Assembly: GCF_008705135.1 (NCBI RefSeq)
Contig: NZ_CP023694.1
Coordinates: forward strand, 6,119,001 to 6,183,000
Length of the DNA: 64,000 nucleotides
Source of the DNA: Streptomyces coeruleorubidus
GTDB taxonomy: Bacteria; Actinomycetota; Actinomycetes; Streptomycetales; Streptomycetaceae
Direction of reading: 5' to 3'
In this document: positions 24,101-32,043 of the stretch, in pieces
Position numbering within the stretch: position 1 is the stretch's first letter
Layout of the letters: each line of letters begins with the position of its first letter
Made by a program: the position numbers and the translations under genes
The notes under the pieces: model-generated
Told to the model about the DNA's origin: nothing
Databases searched by the model: none
Seen by the model: the letters and a program-made list of their open reading frames with translations, nothing else

Positions 24101-24722
24101 TTCGCTCACCGCGTCCCAGCTGCTGCGCCTGGCCGCCGACCCGGACGGTCTCGCGCAGGAGCTGGCCCGCCCCATGCCCCTCCCGCCGCAGCCCGCCGCA
24201 CGCCGCGGCACCCGCTTCCACGCCTGGGTCGAGGCCCGCTTCGAAGCGCTGACGCTGCCGTTCCTGGAGCCCGGGGACCTGCCCGGCAGCGACGCCGAGA
24301 TCGCCGACGAACAGGACCTGGAAACCCTCAAGGACGCCTTCGAACGCACCGGGTACGCGCACCGCACGCCCTACCGGGTGGAGGCACCCTTCCAGCTCGA
24401 GATCGCCGGCCGCGTCGTACGGGGCCGCATCGACGCCGTCTACAAGGAGGTCGACGGTCAGGAGACGACGTACGAGATCGTCGACTGGAAGACGAACCGC
24501 ACCCGCACCGCCGACCCGCTCCAGCTGGCCGTCTACCGCGTCGCCTGGGCAGAGCAGCAGGGCGTGCCGCTGGAGTCGGTCACGGCCGCGTTCCTGTACG
24601 TGCGCAGCGGCGAGGTCGTACGGCCGGACGACCTGCCGGACCGGGCCGCGCTGGAGCGGCTGCTGCTCGGGGAGCCGTCCGGTGAGGAACCGCACTCCGA
24701 GGACGTCGGTGCGGGCCGATAG
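21195..24722 (+). CDS. adnB: AdnB, helicase-nuclease subunit of the AdnAB end-resection motor
   Basis: The 1175-residue partner of AdnA has a UvrD-type motor at the N terminus (Walker A VAGAGSGKTT, LDEYQDTS, GDPCQAIYGWRG, TAHKSKGLEWDVV). A RecB-type nuclease lies at the C terminus (RGIDAVYKEV written as RGRIDAVY, then IVDWKTNR and QLAVYRVAW). Unlike AdnA it has no cysteine cluster. Between the two lies an acidic Pro/Asp/Glu linker at about residues 840-935. The chosen GTG start opens the conserved region (ARIADPEQLKDLLGIPFTPEQ). In mycobacteria AdnB is the leading motor. Confidence 0.88.
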   Translation: MPARIADPEQLKDLLGIPFTPEQMACITAPPAPQVIVAGAGSGKTTVMAARVVWLVGTGQVAPEQVLGLTFTNKAAAELAERVRKALVKAGVTDPDAIDPDNPPGEPVISTYHAFAGRLLTDHGLRIGLEPTSRLLADATRFQLAARVLREAPGTYPALTRSFPDLVGDLLTLDAELAEHLVRPEALRAYDAELLLTLRGAKLTNADLRKVPDAAAARRELAELVTRYRAAKRERDLLDFGDQIALSARLAKIPEVGRDLRDEFRVVLLDEYQDTSVAQRVLLAGLFGEGTGHPVTAVGDPCQAIYGWRGASVANLDDFPEHFPHADGRPATRQALSENRRSGGRLLDLANDLAEPLRALHAGVEALRPAPGAERDGMVRCALLPTHAEEIDWAADSVAHLVRTGTAPGEIAVLCRTATDFAEIQGALVARDIPVEVVGLSGLLHLPEIADLVAVCEVLQDPGANASLVRLLTGPRWRIGSRDLALLGRRARLLVSHARVEGDDDPDRRLAEAVEGVDPSEVISLADALDTFLETPLDGHGDDDGLPFSPDARVRFARLATELRELRRSLADPLMDVLHRVLAVTGLEVELSASPHALAARRRETLSNFLDVAASFAAGDNEATLLAFLGFLRTAAQYEKGLDNALPGGENTVKVLTAHKSKGLEWDVVVVPGLVTGTFPSSQGREKWTSQGKVLPHRLRGDADTLPDVESWDARGLKAFHEAMKDHQHTEELRLGYVTFTRPRSLLLGSGHWWGPTQKKRRGPSAFLQALHDRCAAGYGEIEAWADEPAEDAENPALHQATADQVWPLPLDEAALARRRAAAATVLAHLEDLASHEDGHPAAVHDPDGADDPEWPPPPEDDEPPYDEPDPFDDDPFDDAPFAEDPVESDALSKDPAAPDARPADRPTVPHQAAPPEPPAARPHPTTPDHPRLTPEEARTVASWDRDLDALAGELLRARDSVTEVPLPASLTASQLLRLAADPDGLAQELARPMPLPPQPAARRGTRFHAWVEARFEALTLPFLEPGDLPGSDAEIADEQDLETLKDAFERTGYAHRTPYRVEAPFQLEIAGRVVRGRIDAVYKEVDGQETTYEIVDWKTNRTRTADPLQLAVYRVAWAEQQGVPLESVTAAFLYVRSGEVVRPDDLPDRAALERLLLGEPSGEEPHSEDVGAGR

Positions 24723-24732
24723 GCTCGTGACC

Positions 24733-26136
24733 ATGAGCCAGACCCCGGACAGTGTCGTCCGTACGTACATCGAGCAGCACCGCGCCGCCTTCCTCGAGGA
24801 TCTCGCCGAGTGGCTGCGCATCCCGTCGGTGTCGGCCCAGCCGGACCACGCGCCCGACGTACGACGCAGCGCCGACTGGCTCGCCGCCAAGCTGAGGGAG
24901 ACCGGGTTCCCGACGGCCGAGGTCTGGCAGACCCCGGGCGCGCCCGCCGTCTTCGCCGAGTGGCCCTGTGACGACCCGCAGGCGCCCACGGTGCTGGTGT
25001 ACGGCCACCACGACGTGCAGCCCGCAGCCCGGGAGGACGGCTGGGACAGCGAGCCCTTCGAGCCGGTCGTCCGCGAGAACCGCCTCTACGCGCGCGGGGC
25101 GGCCGACGACAAGGGCCAGGTCTTCTTCCACACCCTCGGCGTCCGCGCCCACCTCGCCGCCACCGGCCGCACCACCCCGGCGGTGCACCTGAAGCTGCTG
25201 ATCGAGGGCGAGGAGGAGTCCGGCTCGCCGCACTTCCGGGCCCTCGTCGAGCAGCACGCCGAGCGGCTCGCCGCCGACGCCGTGATCGTCTCCGACACCG
25301 GCATGTGGTCCGAGGACACCCCCACGGTGTGCACCGGCATGCGCGGCCTCGCCGAGTGCGAGATACGGCTGCACGGCCCTGACCAGGACATCCACTCCGG
25401 CTCCTTCGGCGGCGCGGTGCCCAACCCGGCGACCGCCGCCGCCCGCCTGGTCGCCGCCCTGCACGACGAGCACGCGCGCGTGGCGATCCCGGGCTTCTAC
25501 GACGGCGTGGTCGAGCTCACCGACCGCGAGCGGGAACTCTTCGCCGAACTGCCCTTCGACGAGGGGCAGTGGCTGCGCGCTGCCAAGTCGTACGCCACCC
25601 AGGGCGAGGCCGGTTACACCACCCTGGAGCGCGTCTGGGCCCGTCCCACCGCGGAGGTCAACGGCATCGGCGGCGGCTACCAGGGCCCCGGCAGCAAGAC
25701 CATCGTGCCGTCCTCCGCCATGGTGAAGCTGTCCTTCCGGCTGGTGGCGGGCCAGGACCCCGCCCTTGTGGAGAAGGCGGTCCGCGCCTGGGCCGAGCAG
25801 CAGGTGCCCGCCGGGCTCCGCTGTGAGATCACGTTCAGCGGGGCCACGCGCCCGTGCCTGACACCGCTGGACCACCCGGCCCTCCAGTCGGTCGCCCGCG
25901 CGATGGGCCGGTCCTTCGGGAAACCGGTCCGCTTCACGCGCGAGGGCGGCTCCGGACCGGCGGCGGACCTTCAGGACGTGCTCGGTGCTCCGGTGCTCTT
26001 CCTCGGCATCTCCGTCCCGTCCGACGGCTGGCACGCCCCGAACGAGAAAGTCGAACTCGACCTGCTCCTCAAGGGCGTCGAGACCACCGCGTACCTGTGG
26101 GGCGACCTCGCCGAGCACTGGCGCCATGTGCCCTGA
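24733..26136 (+). CDS. M20-family dipeptidase
   Basis: This 467-residue cytosolic metallopeptidase belongs to the M20/ArgE-DapE-CNDP family. Zinc-binding and catalytic segments are visible: YGHHDVQP (first histidine and Asp), ARGAADDKGQ (bridging Asp) and EGEEESGS (catalytic Glu pair). SDTGMWS and a lid domain follow. The family cleaves dipeptides and related amides. The gene begins 10 bases after adnB, so it may be co-transcribed with it, though a functional link is not evident. The ATG at MSQTPDS is chosen because the upstream extension overlaps adnB. Confidence 0.85.
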   Translation: MSQTPDSVVRTYIEQHRAAFLEDLAEWLRIPSVSAQPDHAPDVRRSADWLAAKLRETGFPTAEVWQTPGAPAVFAEWPCDDPQAPTVLVYGHHDVQPAAREDGWDSEPFEPVVRENRLYARGAADDKGQVFFHTLGVRAHLAATGRTTPAVHLKLLIEGEEESGSPHFRALVEQHAERLAADAVIVSDTGMWSEDTPTVCTGMRGLAECEIRLHGPDQDIHSGSFGGAVPNPATAAARLVAALHDEHARVAIPGFYDGVVELTDRERELFAELPFDEGQWLRAAKSYATQGEAGYTTLERVWARPTAEVNGIGGGYQGPGSKTIVPSSAMVKLSFRLVAGQDPALVEKAVRAWAEQQVPAGLRCEITFSGATRPCLTPLDHPALQSVARAMGRSFGKPVRFTREGGSGPAADLQDVLGAPVLFLGISVPSDGWHAPNEKVELDLLLKGVETTAYLWGDLAEHWRHVP

Positions 26137-26291
26137 GCGTCCCGTGCCGTCCGGACCGGCAGCGCGCGCGGGGCACACTGGAAGGGCCGCCCCGCACGGC
26201 GCAACCCCACCGGACCCGGTCGCCTCCCGCCGTACGTCCCGCTGATCAGCCCGCCGAACCCGACCGTTCCCCCGGGGAGTTGGAAGCACCC

Positions 26292-27236
26292 GTGACCACC
26301 TGGACCGACCAGAACGCCGACCGACCCATCTCGCTCACCGCACCGAGCGGCATCGACCGGGCCGCACACCACCGGCTCGACGAGGCCTGGCTCGCGGCGG
26401 CGTGGAGCCACCCCTCCACGCGCTGCTTCGTGGTCTCCGGCGGCCAGGTCCTCATCGACGAGACGCCGGACGGGCGCACCGAACTCGTCATGACGCCTTC
26501 CTTCGAGGCCCCCCTCACCGAGGCCCACCGCTACTTCCTCGGCATCGACGAGGAGGGCGTCAGCTACTTCGCCCTCCAGAAGGACTCCCTGCCCGGGCGC
26601 ATGGACCAGTCCGCGAGGCCGGCGGGGCTGCGTGAGGCGGGCCTGCTCCTGTCGGCCCGGGACGTGGGCCTGATGGTGCACGCGGTCGGCCTGGAGAACT
26701 GGCAGCGCACCCACCGTTTCTGCTCGCGCTGCGGCGAGCGCACCGTCATCGCCGCGGCCGGCCACATCCGCCGCTGCCAGGCCTGCGGCGCGGAGCACTA
26801 CCCGCGTACGGACCCCGCCGTGATCATGGCCGTGACCGACGAGGACGACCGCATCCTGCTCGGCCGCCAGGTGCACTGGCCCGAGGGCCGCTTCTCGACC
26901 CTCGCCGGTTTCGTCGAGCCCGGCGAGTCCATCGAGCAGTCGGTGCGCCGCGAGGTCCACGAGGAGGTCGGCATCACCGTCGGCCAGGTCGAGTATGTCG
27001 CCAGCCAGCCCTGGCCCTTCCCGTCCAGCCTCATGCTGGGGTTCCTGGCCCGCGCCACCTCGACCGAGATAGACGTCGACGGCGACGAGATCCACGAGGC
27101 CCGCTGGTTCTCCCGCGACGAACTGCGCGCCGCCTTCGAGTCGGGCGAGGTGCTCCCGCCGTACGGCATCTCGATCGCGGCCCGCCTGATCGAGCTCTGG
27201 TACGGCAAGCCGCTCCCGATGAGAAGCGCCGCCTGA
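26292..27236 (+). CDS. nudC: NADH/NAD-capped RNA pyrophosphatase NudC
   Basis: The 314-residue protein has the NudC layout: an N-terminal domain, a zinc ribbon (CSRCGE and CQACGAEHYPRTDP), then a Nudix box GFVEPGESIEQSVRREVHEEVGI reported here as G-x5-E-x7-REVHEEVG. The diagnostic SQPWPFPSS motif specifies NADH. NudC hydrolyses NADH to NMNH and AMP and removes NAD caps from RNA. The GTG start follows a GGAAG site by five bases. The same gene sits in the equivalent mycobacterial neighbourhood between adnB and mrx1/uvrD2. Confidence 0.92.
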   Translation: MTTWTDQNADRPISLTAPSGIDRAAHHRLDEAWLAAAWSHPSTRCFVVSGGQVLIDETPDGRTELVMTPSFEAPLTEAHRYFLGIDEEGVSYFALQKDSLPGRMDQSARPAGLREAGLLLSARDVGLMVHAVGLENWQRTHRFCSRCGERTVIAAAGHIRRCQACGAEHYPRTDPAVIMAVTDEDDRILLGRQVHWPEGRFSTLAGFVEPGESIEQSVRREVHEEVGITVGQVEYVASQPWPFPSSLMLGFLARATSTEIDVDGDEIHEARWFSRDELRAAFESGEVLPPYGISIAARLIELWYGKPLPMRSAA

Positions 27237-27249
27237 CGGAGCCGCCCGC

Positions 27250-27891
27250 GTGTCCGACCCGTACTGGAACCACAACGTCCACCACCACCCCGAGGTGCTC
27301 GACGCTGTCCCGGACGGCTGCGGCAAGGCCCTGGACGCGGGCTGCGGGGACGGCCTGCTCACCCGCAAGCTCGCGGCGCGGGCCGCATCGGTCACGGGCG
27401 TGGACCGCTCCCCGGAGATGATCAAGCTCGCCCGCGAGGACGCGCGCGTGCCCGGCAACGTCACGTACCTGGAGGCGGACTTCCTCGCCGACGGATCCCT
27501 CCCCGAGGGCGCGTACGACTTCGTCAGCGCGGTCGCCGTGGTCCATCACGCGCCGTTCGAGGAGGCGGTCACCCGCCTCGCCCGGCTCACCGCGCCCGGC
27601 GGCCGTCTGGTGATCGTCGGTATGGCCGCCAACCGGACGCTCCTGGACTGGGTCATCAGCGCGTGCGGTGTGCCGGCGAGCCAGTGGCACGCCCGCCGGC
27701 GCGGCGGCAAGCGGGGCCCGGCCGGGATGCCCATGGAAGACGTGCACATGTCCTGGGGACAGATCCGGCAGACGGCCCGCCGGCTGCTGCCCGGCTGCGA
27801 CTTGTGCCGCACGCTGCTGTGGCGTTACGTCGTGGTGTGGGACAAACCAGGGGAGAAACCAGGGGGCGAATCACGAGAAGGCGGCCCCTGA
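27250..27891 (+). CDS. SAM-dependent methyltransferase
   Basis: This 213-residue class I methyltransferase has motif I LDAGCGDGLLTRKLA, an acidic residue ending strand 2 (GVDRSPEMIKLA), EADFLADGS and a DFVSAVAVVHH strand. Its short variable C-terminal part is basic. The substrate is unknown. The GTG start lies 13 bases after nudC, suggesting one transcript, which ends at the palindromic hairpin at 27877-27912. Confidence 0.8.
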   Translation: MSDPYWNHNVHHHPEVLDAVPDGCGKALDAGCGDGLLTRKLAARAASVTGVDRSPEMIKLAREDARVPGNVTYLEADFLADGSLPEGAYDFVSAVAVVHHAPFEEAVTRLARLTAPGGRLVIVGMAANRTLLDWVISACGVPASQWHARRRGGKRGPAGMPMEDVHMSWGQIRQTARRLLPGCDLCRTLLWRYVVVWDKPGEKPGGESREGGP

Positions 27892-27912
27892 GACGTCTCA
27901 GGAACCGCCTTC
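27877..27912. terminator. Bidirectional terminator hairpin
   Basis: GAAGGCGG at 27877-27884 pairs with CCGCCTTC at 27905-27912 and encloses the perfect 16-base palindrome CCTGAGACGTCTCAGG at 27887-27902. It lies between convergent genes (methyltransferase and mycoredoxin) and should stop both transcripts. Confidence 0.8.
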
Positions 27913-27932
27913 CCGTCACAACCGAACGGCGA

Positions 27933-28175
27933 CTAGGCGCCGATCTTCTGCTTCACCTGAGCCAGCGACGGGTTGGTGAGGGTGGAGCCGTCCGGGAACA
28001 GAACGGTGGGCACCGTCTGGTTTCCGCCATTCGCCTTCTCCACGAACGCGGCGGACTCCGGGTCCTGCTCGATGTTGATCTCGGTGTACGCGATGCCCTC
28101 GCGGTCCATCTGGCTCTTCAGCCGACGGCAGTAGCCGCACCACGTGGTGCTGTACATCGTCACAGTGCCCGGCAT
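27933..28175 (-). CDS. mrx1: Mycoredoxin (glutaredoxin-like)
   Basis: The 80-residue thioredoxin-fold protein has the active site WCGYC (Cys13, Cys16), the cis-proline TVPT and the glutaredoxin-like NGGNQTVPTV segment. Mycoredoxin-1 in actinobacteria uses mycothiol to reduce S-mycothiolated proteins. It lies divergent from uvrD2 and convergent with the methyltransferase, as in mycobacteria, where mrx1 lies beside uvrD2. The ATG at MPGTVTMYS is chosen because the longer upstream frame overlaps the uvrD2 promoter. Confidence 0.9.
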   Translation of the reverse strand: MPGTVTMYSTTWCGYCRRLKSQMDREGIAYTEINIEQDPESAAFVEKANGGNQTVPTVLFPDGSTLTNPSLAQVKQKIGA

Positions 28176-28359
28176 GTCTCTCGTGCTCCTTCGGTGGCTC
28201 GGGGACGGGTGCTCGCAGTGGTGGAACGTACGTGAAAGGGCAACCATTCCCGGGGCCCGCGCCCTGCCGGACGTGACGCCTGCCGCATTAGTACGACTAT
28301 CGATGCGTGCCTGTGGACAACCGGCACAGCCGTCTCGCGGGACCTGGCAGCATGGCTGT

Positions 28360-30555
28360 GTGACAGCAGCAACGCGCTCCACCCTGTTCCCGCAGGTACC
28401 GGACTCCGCCGACGCGGTGCTCGAAGGGCTCGACCCCGAGCAGCGCGAGGTGGCCACGGCCCTGCACGGTCCGGTGTGCGTCCTGGCGGGCGCCGGCACG
28501 GGCAAGACCCGGGCGATCACCCACCGCATCGCCTACGGAGTGCGCGCCGGTATCCTGCACCCCTCCAGCGTGCTCGCCGTCACGTTCACCAACCGCGCCG
28601 CCGGGGAGATGCGGGGCAGGCTGCGCCAGCTCGGCGCCGCCGGTGTCCAGGCGCGCACGTTCCACTCGGCGGCGCTGCGCCAGCTCCAGTACTTCTGGCC
28701 GAAAGCGATCGGCGGCTCGATGCCCCGGCTCGTCGACCGCAAGGTCCAGCTCGTCGCCGACGCGGCCGCCGCCTGCCGCATCCGGCTCGACCGCGGCGAG
28801 CTGCGGGACGTCACCGCCGAGATCGAGTGGTCCAAGGTCACCCAGACCGTCCCCGCCGACTACGCGCCCGCCGCCGCCAAGGCCGGCCGCGAGACCCCCC
28901 GCGCCCCCGCCGAGATCGCCCAGCTCTACGCCGCCTACGAGGACGTCAAGCGCGAGCGCGCCGTCATCGACTTCGAGGACGTGCTGCTGCTGACCGTCGC
29001 CGTCCTCCAGGACCGGCACGACATCGCCGACCAGGTCCGCGCCCAGTACCAGCACTTCGTGGTCGACGAGTACCAGGACGTCAGCCCGCTCCAGCAGCGC
29101 CTGCTGGACCTGTGGCTGGGCGACCGGGACAGCCTGTGCGTGGTCGGCGACGCCAGCCAGACGATCTACTCGTTCACGGGGGCGACACCGGACCACCTGC
29201 TCGACTTCCGCACCCGCCACCCCGGCGCCACCGTCGTCAAGCTGGTCCGCGACTACCGCTCCACTCCCCAGGTCGTCCACCTCGCCAACGGCCTGCTCGC
29301 CCAGGCGAAGGGCCGCGCCGCCGACCACCGCCTGGAGCTGGTCTCCCAGCGCGCCGCGGGGCCCGAGCCGGTCTACTCCGAGTACACGGACGAGCCCGCC
29401 GAGGCGGAGGGTGCGGCCCGGCGCATCCGCGAGCTCATCGACTCCGGAGTCCCGGCCGCCGAGATCGCCATCCTGTTCCGGACGAACGCGCAGTCCGAGA
29501 CCTACGAGCAGGCCCTCGCCGACGCCGCGGTGCCCTACCAGCTGCGCGGCGCCGAGCGGTTCTTCGACCGTCCGGAGGTGCGCAAGGCGGGTATCGCCCT
29601 GCGCGGCGCGGCCCGCTTCGGCGGCAACGACTCCCTTCTGGACGACGCCGTCGACCTGCCCTCCCAGGTGCGCGCCGTGCTGTCGGGGGAAGGCTGGACG
29701 ACGCAGCCACCGGCCGGGTCCGGCGCCGTGAGAGAACGCTGGGAGTCCCTGGCCGCCCTGGTGAACCTCGCCCAGGACTTCTCCGCCGCCCAACCCGGCG
29801 CCACCCTGGCGGACCTCGTCGCCGAACTCGACGAACGGGCGAACGCCCAGCACGCCCCCACCGTGCAGGGCGTCACCCTCGCCTCCCTGCACTCGGCCAA
29901 GGGCCTGGAGTGGGACGTCGTCTTCCTGGTCGGCGTCGCCGAGGGCATGATGCCGATCACCTACGCCAAGACCGACGAACAGATCGAGGAGGAGCGCCGC
30001 CTCCTGTACGTCGGCGTCACCCGCGCGCGGGAACGCCTCCATGTCTCCTGGGCTCTCTCCCGTTCCCCCGGCGGCCGCCCCAGCCGCCGCCCCAGCCGCT
30101 TCCTCGACGGGCTGCGCCCGGGTTCGACGGCCGCCACGGGCCGTACCGCCGCCGGCGGTGCGGGCGGCATCGAGCGTGGAATCCCCGGAACCAGGGGTTC
30201 CACCCCGAGACGAGTCCAGCGAACGCCCGCCCGCTGCCGAGTCTGCGGCCGCACGCTGACCGACGCGGGTGAGATGAAGCTGATGCGCTGCGACGGCTGC
30301 CCCTCCGACATGAACGAGGGCCTCTACGAGCGGCTGCGCGAGTGGCGCGCCGACCAGGCGCGACGCAGTGGTCAGCCCGCCTTCTGCGTCTTCACCGACA
30401 GGACCCTGATGGCCATCGCCGAGACCGCGCCCGACGACGAACACGAGCTGGCGCGCATCCCGGGCGTGGGGATGCGCAAGCTCAATCGCTACGGAACCGA
30501 CGTACTGGCCATCTGCGCAGGCCAGTTGGCCGGAGGGGACACAGATCAGGACTGA
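28360..30555 (+). CDS. uvrD2: UvrD2-type DNA helicase with HRDC and zinc motif
   Basis: The 731-residue SF1 helicase has Walker A LAGAGTGKTR, VVDEYQDVS, GDASQTIYSFTG and a final YVGVTRARERLHVS. It is distinguished from UvrD1 by a tetracysteine motif (Cys626, Cys629, Cys644, Cys647) and a C-terminal HRDC domain (ARIPGVGMRKLNRYGTDVLAI). In mycobacteria UvrD2 is essential. The GTG at VTAATRS is chosen; a longer in-frame extension overlaps the divergent mrx1 gene. The stop lies just before the wblC promoter. Confidence 0.9.
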   Translation: MTAATRSTLFPQVPDSADAVLEGLDPEQREVATALHGPVCVLAGAGTGKTRAITHRIAYGVRAGILHPSSVLAVTFTNRAAGEMRGRLRQLGAAGVQARTFHSAALRQLQYFWPKAIGGSMPRLVDRKVQLVADAAAACRIRLDRGELRDVTAEIEWSKVTQTVPADYAPAAAKAGRETPRAPAEIAQLYAAYEDVKRERAVIDFEDVLLLTVAVLQDRHDIADQVRAQYQHFVVDEYQDVSPLQQRLLDLWLGDRDSLCVVGDASQTIYSFTGATPDHLLDFRTRHPGATVVKLVRDYRSTPQVVHLANGLLAQAKGRAADHRLELVSQRAAGPEPVYSEYTDEPAEAEGAARRIRELIDSGVPAAEIAILFRTNAQSETYEQALADAAVPYQLRGAERFFDRPEVRKAGIALRGAARFGGNDSLLDDAVDLPSQVRAVLSGEGWTTQPPAGSGAVRERWESLAALVNLAQDFSAAQPGATLADLVAELDERANAQHAPTVQGVTLASLHSAKGLEWDVVFLVGVAEGMMPITYAKTDEQIEEERRLLYVGVTRARERLHVSWALSRSPGGRPSRRPSRFLDGLRPGSTAATGRTAAGGAGGIERGIPGTRGSTPRRVQRTPARCRVCGRTLTDAGEMKLMRCDGCPSDMNEGLYERLREWRADQARRSGQPAFCVFTDRTLMAIAETAPDDEHELARIPGVGMRKLNRYGTDVLAICAGQLAGGDTDQD

Positions 30556-30570
30556 CACCAACTCGTCGAA

Positions 30571-30608
30571 AAAATAGTTTGCGCATGCCCCAGCAATCCC
30601 CATAGGTT
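30571..30608 (+). promoter_or_regulatory. wblC promoter with AT-rich WblC box
   Basis: An AT-rich AAAAAATAG tract lies directly upstream of a -35 element TTGCGC (30579-30584). An 18-base spacer leads to the -10 element TAGGTT (30603-30608). WhiB7/WblC proteins bind such AT-rich DNA next to -35 through their AT-hook and activate with the housekeeping sigma factor, including at their own promoter. Autoregulation is therefore likely. Confidence 0.65.
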
Positions 30609-30719
30609 CTTAGGCACGAGAGCAGCGGCCTTCTCGAAGGCCCTGATCCCGTGTTGTACTTGCATATCCGTCGGACTGGTTCACCCAGTCCTCCGAGACG
30701 CCGAGAGGAGGCGAGTCCA

Positions 30720-31046
30720 GTGATCAGCATCAACACCAGCTCCATCAGCACCGTGAAAATGACCGATCGCTCGGCCGTCTCCGCGTGCATGCTCGGCGTT
30801 TCGAACCTGGGCACCGGTCTGTCCGGCATTCGTGCCGCCCGTCCGGCGTCCTCCTCCGTTGCTCCCGCGGGCCTTCCCGTCCGTGAGCGCAATGAGCGAC
30901 CGACCAAGGCACTGGAAGCGGCAGTAGTGGCACAGGCGCAGGCCTATGCCTTTACGGCGACCGGTGCCGGATTCCGGAAGCAGACGACGCAGCACCACCT
31001 GATGTGGGCCTTCCGTGGGCCAGAACCCTGGAGTGATCCAGCCTGA
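30720..31046 (+). CDS. Upstream reading frame in the wblC leader (108 residues)
   Basis: A GTG preceded by a strong AGGAGG site (GAGAGGAGGCGAGTCCA-GTG) opens a 108-residue frame between the wblC promoter and wblC. It is rich in Ser, Ala and Thr and matches no enzyme family. Its stop codon lies in a small hairpin (GCCTGAT/ATCAGGC, 31041-31057), 22 bases before the strong terminator at 31069-31101. In whiB7-class genes translation of a leader frame controls whether transcription continues. The position argues for that cis-acting role, though a functional protein is not excluded. Confidence 0.6.
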   Translation: MISINTSSISTVKMTDRSAVSACMLGVSNLGTGLSGIRAARPASSSVAPAGLPVRERNERPTKALEAAVVAQAQAYAFTATGAGFRKQTTQHHLMWAFRGPEPWSDPA

Positions 31047-31068
31047 TTCGATCAGGCCGGCGCCTTCA

Positions 31069-31110
31069 GGGCCGCGGAACCCCATCCGGGATCCGCGGCC
31101 CTTCTGTTTG
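31069..31110 (+). terminator. Attenuator-type terminator in the wblC leader
   Basis: GGGCCGCGGA at 31069-31078 and TCCGCGGCCC at 31092-31101 form a perfect ten-base-pair stem followed by TTCTGTTT. It is one of the few sites in the window with an actual U-rich tail. Because it lies between the promoter and wblC, it must be bypassed for expression, as in antibiotic-responsive attenuation. Confidence 0.85.
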
Positions 31111-31217
31111 TCCCCGACCAGGGACGACGGACCGAAGGAGCCCCGGGACAAGAAAAGAACCCGGTACCAGCCGCCCCCGGCCAACAGGCCGGAACGACCA
31201 GACGAGGAAGACGAACC

Positions 31218-31586
31218 GTGCAACTCGAAGCGCACGCACCGTCCGTACCGCCTTCGGAAACGATCCCCAAGCCCGGCCCCACGGAGGACTCCGCCTTGAC
31301 CCCGCTCACCGCGCTCACCGCGCTCGACGACGCCATCGAGAACCTCGGCGTACCCGTCCCGTGCCGTTCGTACGACCCGGAGGTCTTCTTCGCCGAGTCG
31401 CCCGCGGACGTCGAGTACGCCAAGTCCCTGTGCCGCACCTGCCCGCTGGTCGAGGCCTGCCTCGCCGGCGCCAAGGAGCGGCGTGAGCCCTGGGGCGTCT
31501 GGGGTGGCGAGCTGTTCGTGCAGGGTGTCGTCGTCGCCCGGAAGCGGCCGCGTGGCCGCCCGCGCAAGAACCCGGTCACAGCATGA
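31218..31586 (+). CDS. wblC: WblC (WhiB7), antibiotic-response transcription factor
   Basis: This 122-residue WhiB-family protein holds an iron-sulfur cluster through Cys49, Cys72, Cys75 and Cys81. It has the EPWGVWGGE turn that contacts the sigma factor. A C-terminal AT-hook (PRGRPRK, about residues 111-117) distinguishes the WblC/WhiB7 subclass. It activates intrinsic resistance genes to ribosome-targeting drugs and its own gene. A GTG start is used. The 3' end overlaps the next gene by four bases (ATGA). The 600-base leader upstream contains promoter, leader frame and terminator. Confidence 0.95.
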   Translation: MQLEAHAPSVPPSETIPKPGPTEDSALTPLTALTALDDAIENLGVPVPCRSYDPEVFFAESPADVEYAKSLCRTCPLVEACLAGAKERREPWGVWGGELFVQGVVVARKRPRGRPRKNPVTA

Positions 31587-31906
31587 ACACCGCAGGAACG
31601 ATCGACCGCCCCCTCACGCACGACCCCCAGAAGCAGGCCCCGATGAAGCCGTCCACTTACGAGCCCGCAGGCTCCGCAACCCAAGACTTCACCACCACCG
31701 GCGCGAAGGACTCGCGTCAGAACAGGACCCGAGAGATGCAACTCATCCCAGAAGCCATGGCCCGTGCGCATATGCACGAGCGACTGCAAGAGGCGGAGCG
31801 GGAACGCCCGGCCGTGCGCCTGGCGTCCGCCCGCCGGATGCAGCGCAGGGCGGAGCGCGCCTCGCGGCGTGCCCGCCGGGCGCTCGCCATGGCGGTCATG
31901 CAGTAA
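31583..31906 (+). CDS. Small basic protein co-transcribed with wblC
   Basis: This 107-residue protein has an unstructured, Thr/Gln-rich first half and a very basic, helical second half (ERERPAVRLASARRMQRRAERASRRARRALAMAV). Its ATG overlaps the wblC stop codon, so translation should be coupled and the product would rise with WblC. I do not recognise a family; the basic helix could bind nucleic acid. Two hairpins follow the stop. Confidence 0.7.
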   Translation: MNTAGTIDRPLTHDPQKQAPMKPSTYEPAGSATQDFTTTGAKDSRQNRTREMQLIPEAMARAHMHERLQEAERERPAVRLASARRMQRRAERASRRARRALAMAVMQ

Positions 31907-31926
31907 CCGACCTCACCTGAAGCGGT

Positions 31927-31993
31927 GGCCTCCCGAGCCCGGGAGGCCGAGCTCTCCCCCGCGGGGCCGGTCCGTGCCGAACGGACCGGCCCC
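31927..31993. terminator. Pair of strong hairpins after the wblC operon
   Basis: GGCCTCCCG...CGGGAGGCC spans 31927-31948. GGGGCCGGTCCGT at 31963-31975 pairs perfectly with ACGGACCGGCCCC at 31981-31993. They end the wblC transcript. A third short palindrome (GCCGGGC/GCCCGGC) follows immediately. Confidence 0.7.
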
Positions 31994-32043
31994 GCCGGGC
32001 GTTGTGCCCGGCGGACCGCCGGACACGGCGATACCGTCGTCGG

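Noticed and set aside
24733..26136. Upstream 17-codon extension of the M20 dipeptidase
   Set aside because: It lies within adnB and lacks similarity; the ATG at 24733 opens the conserved domain.
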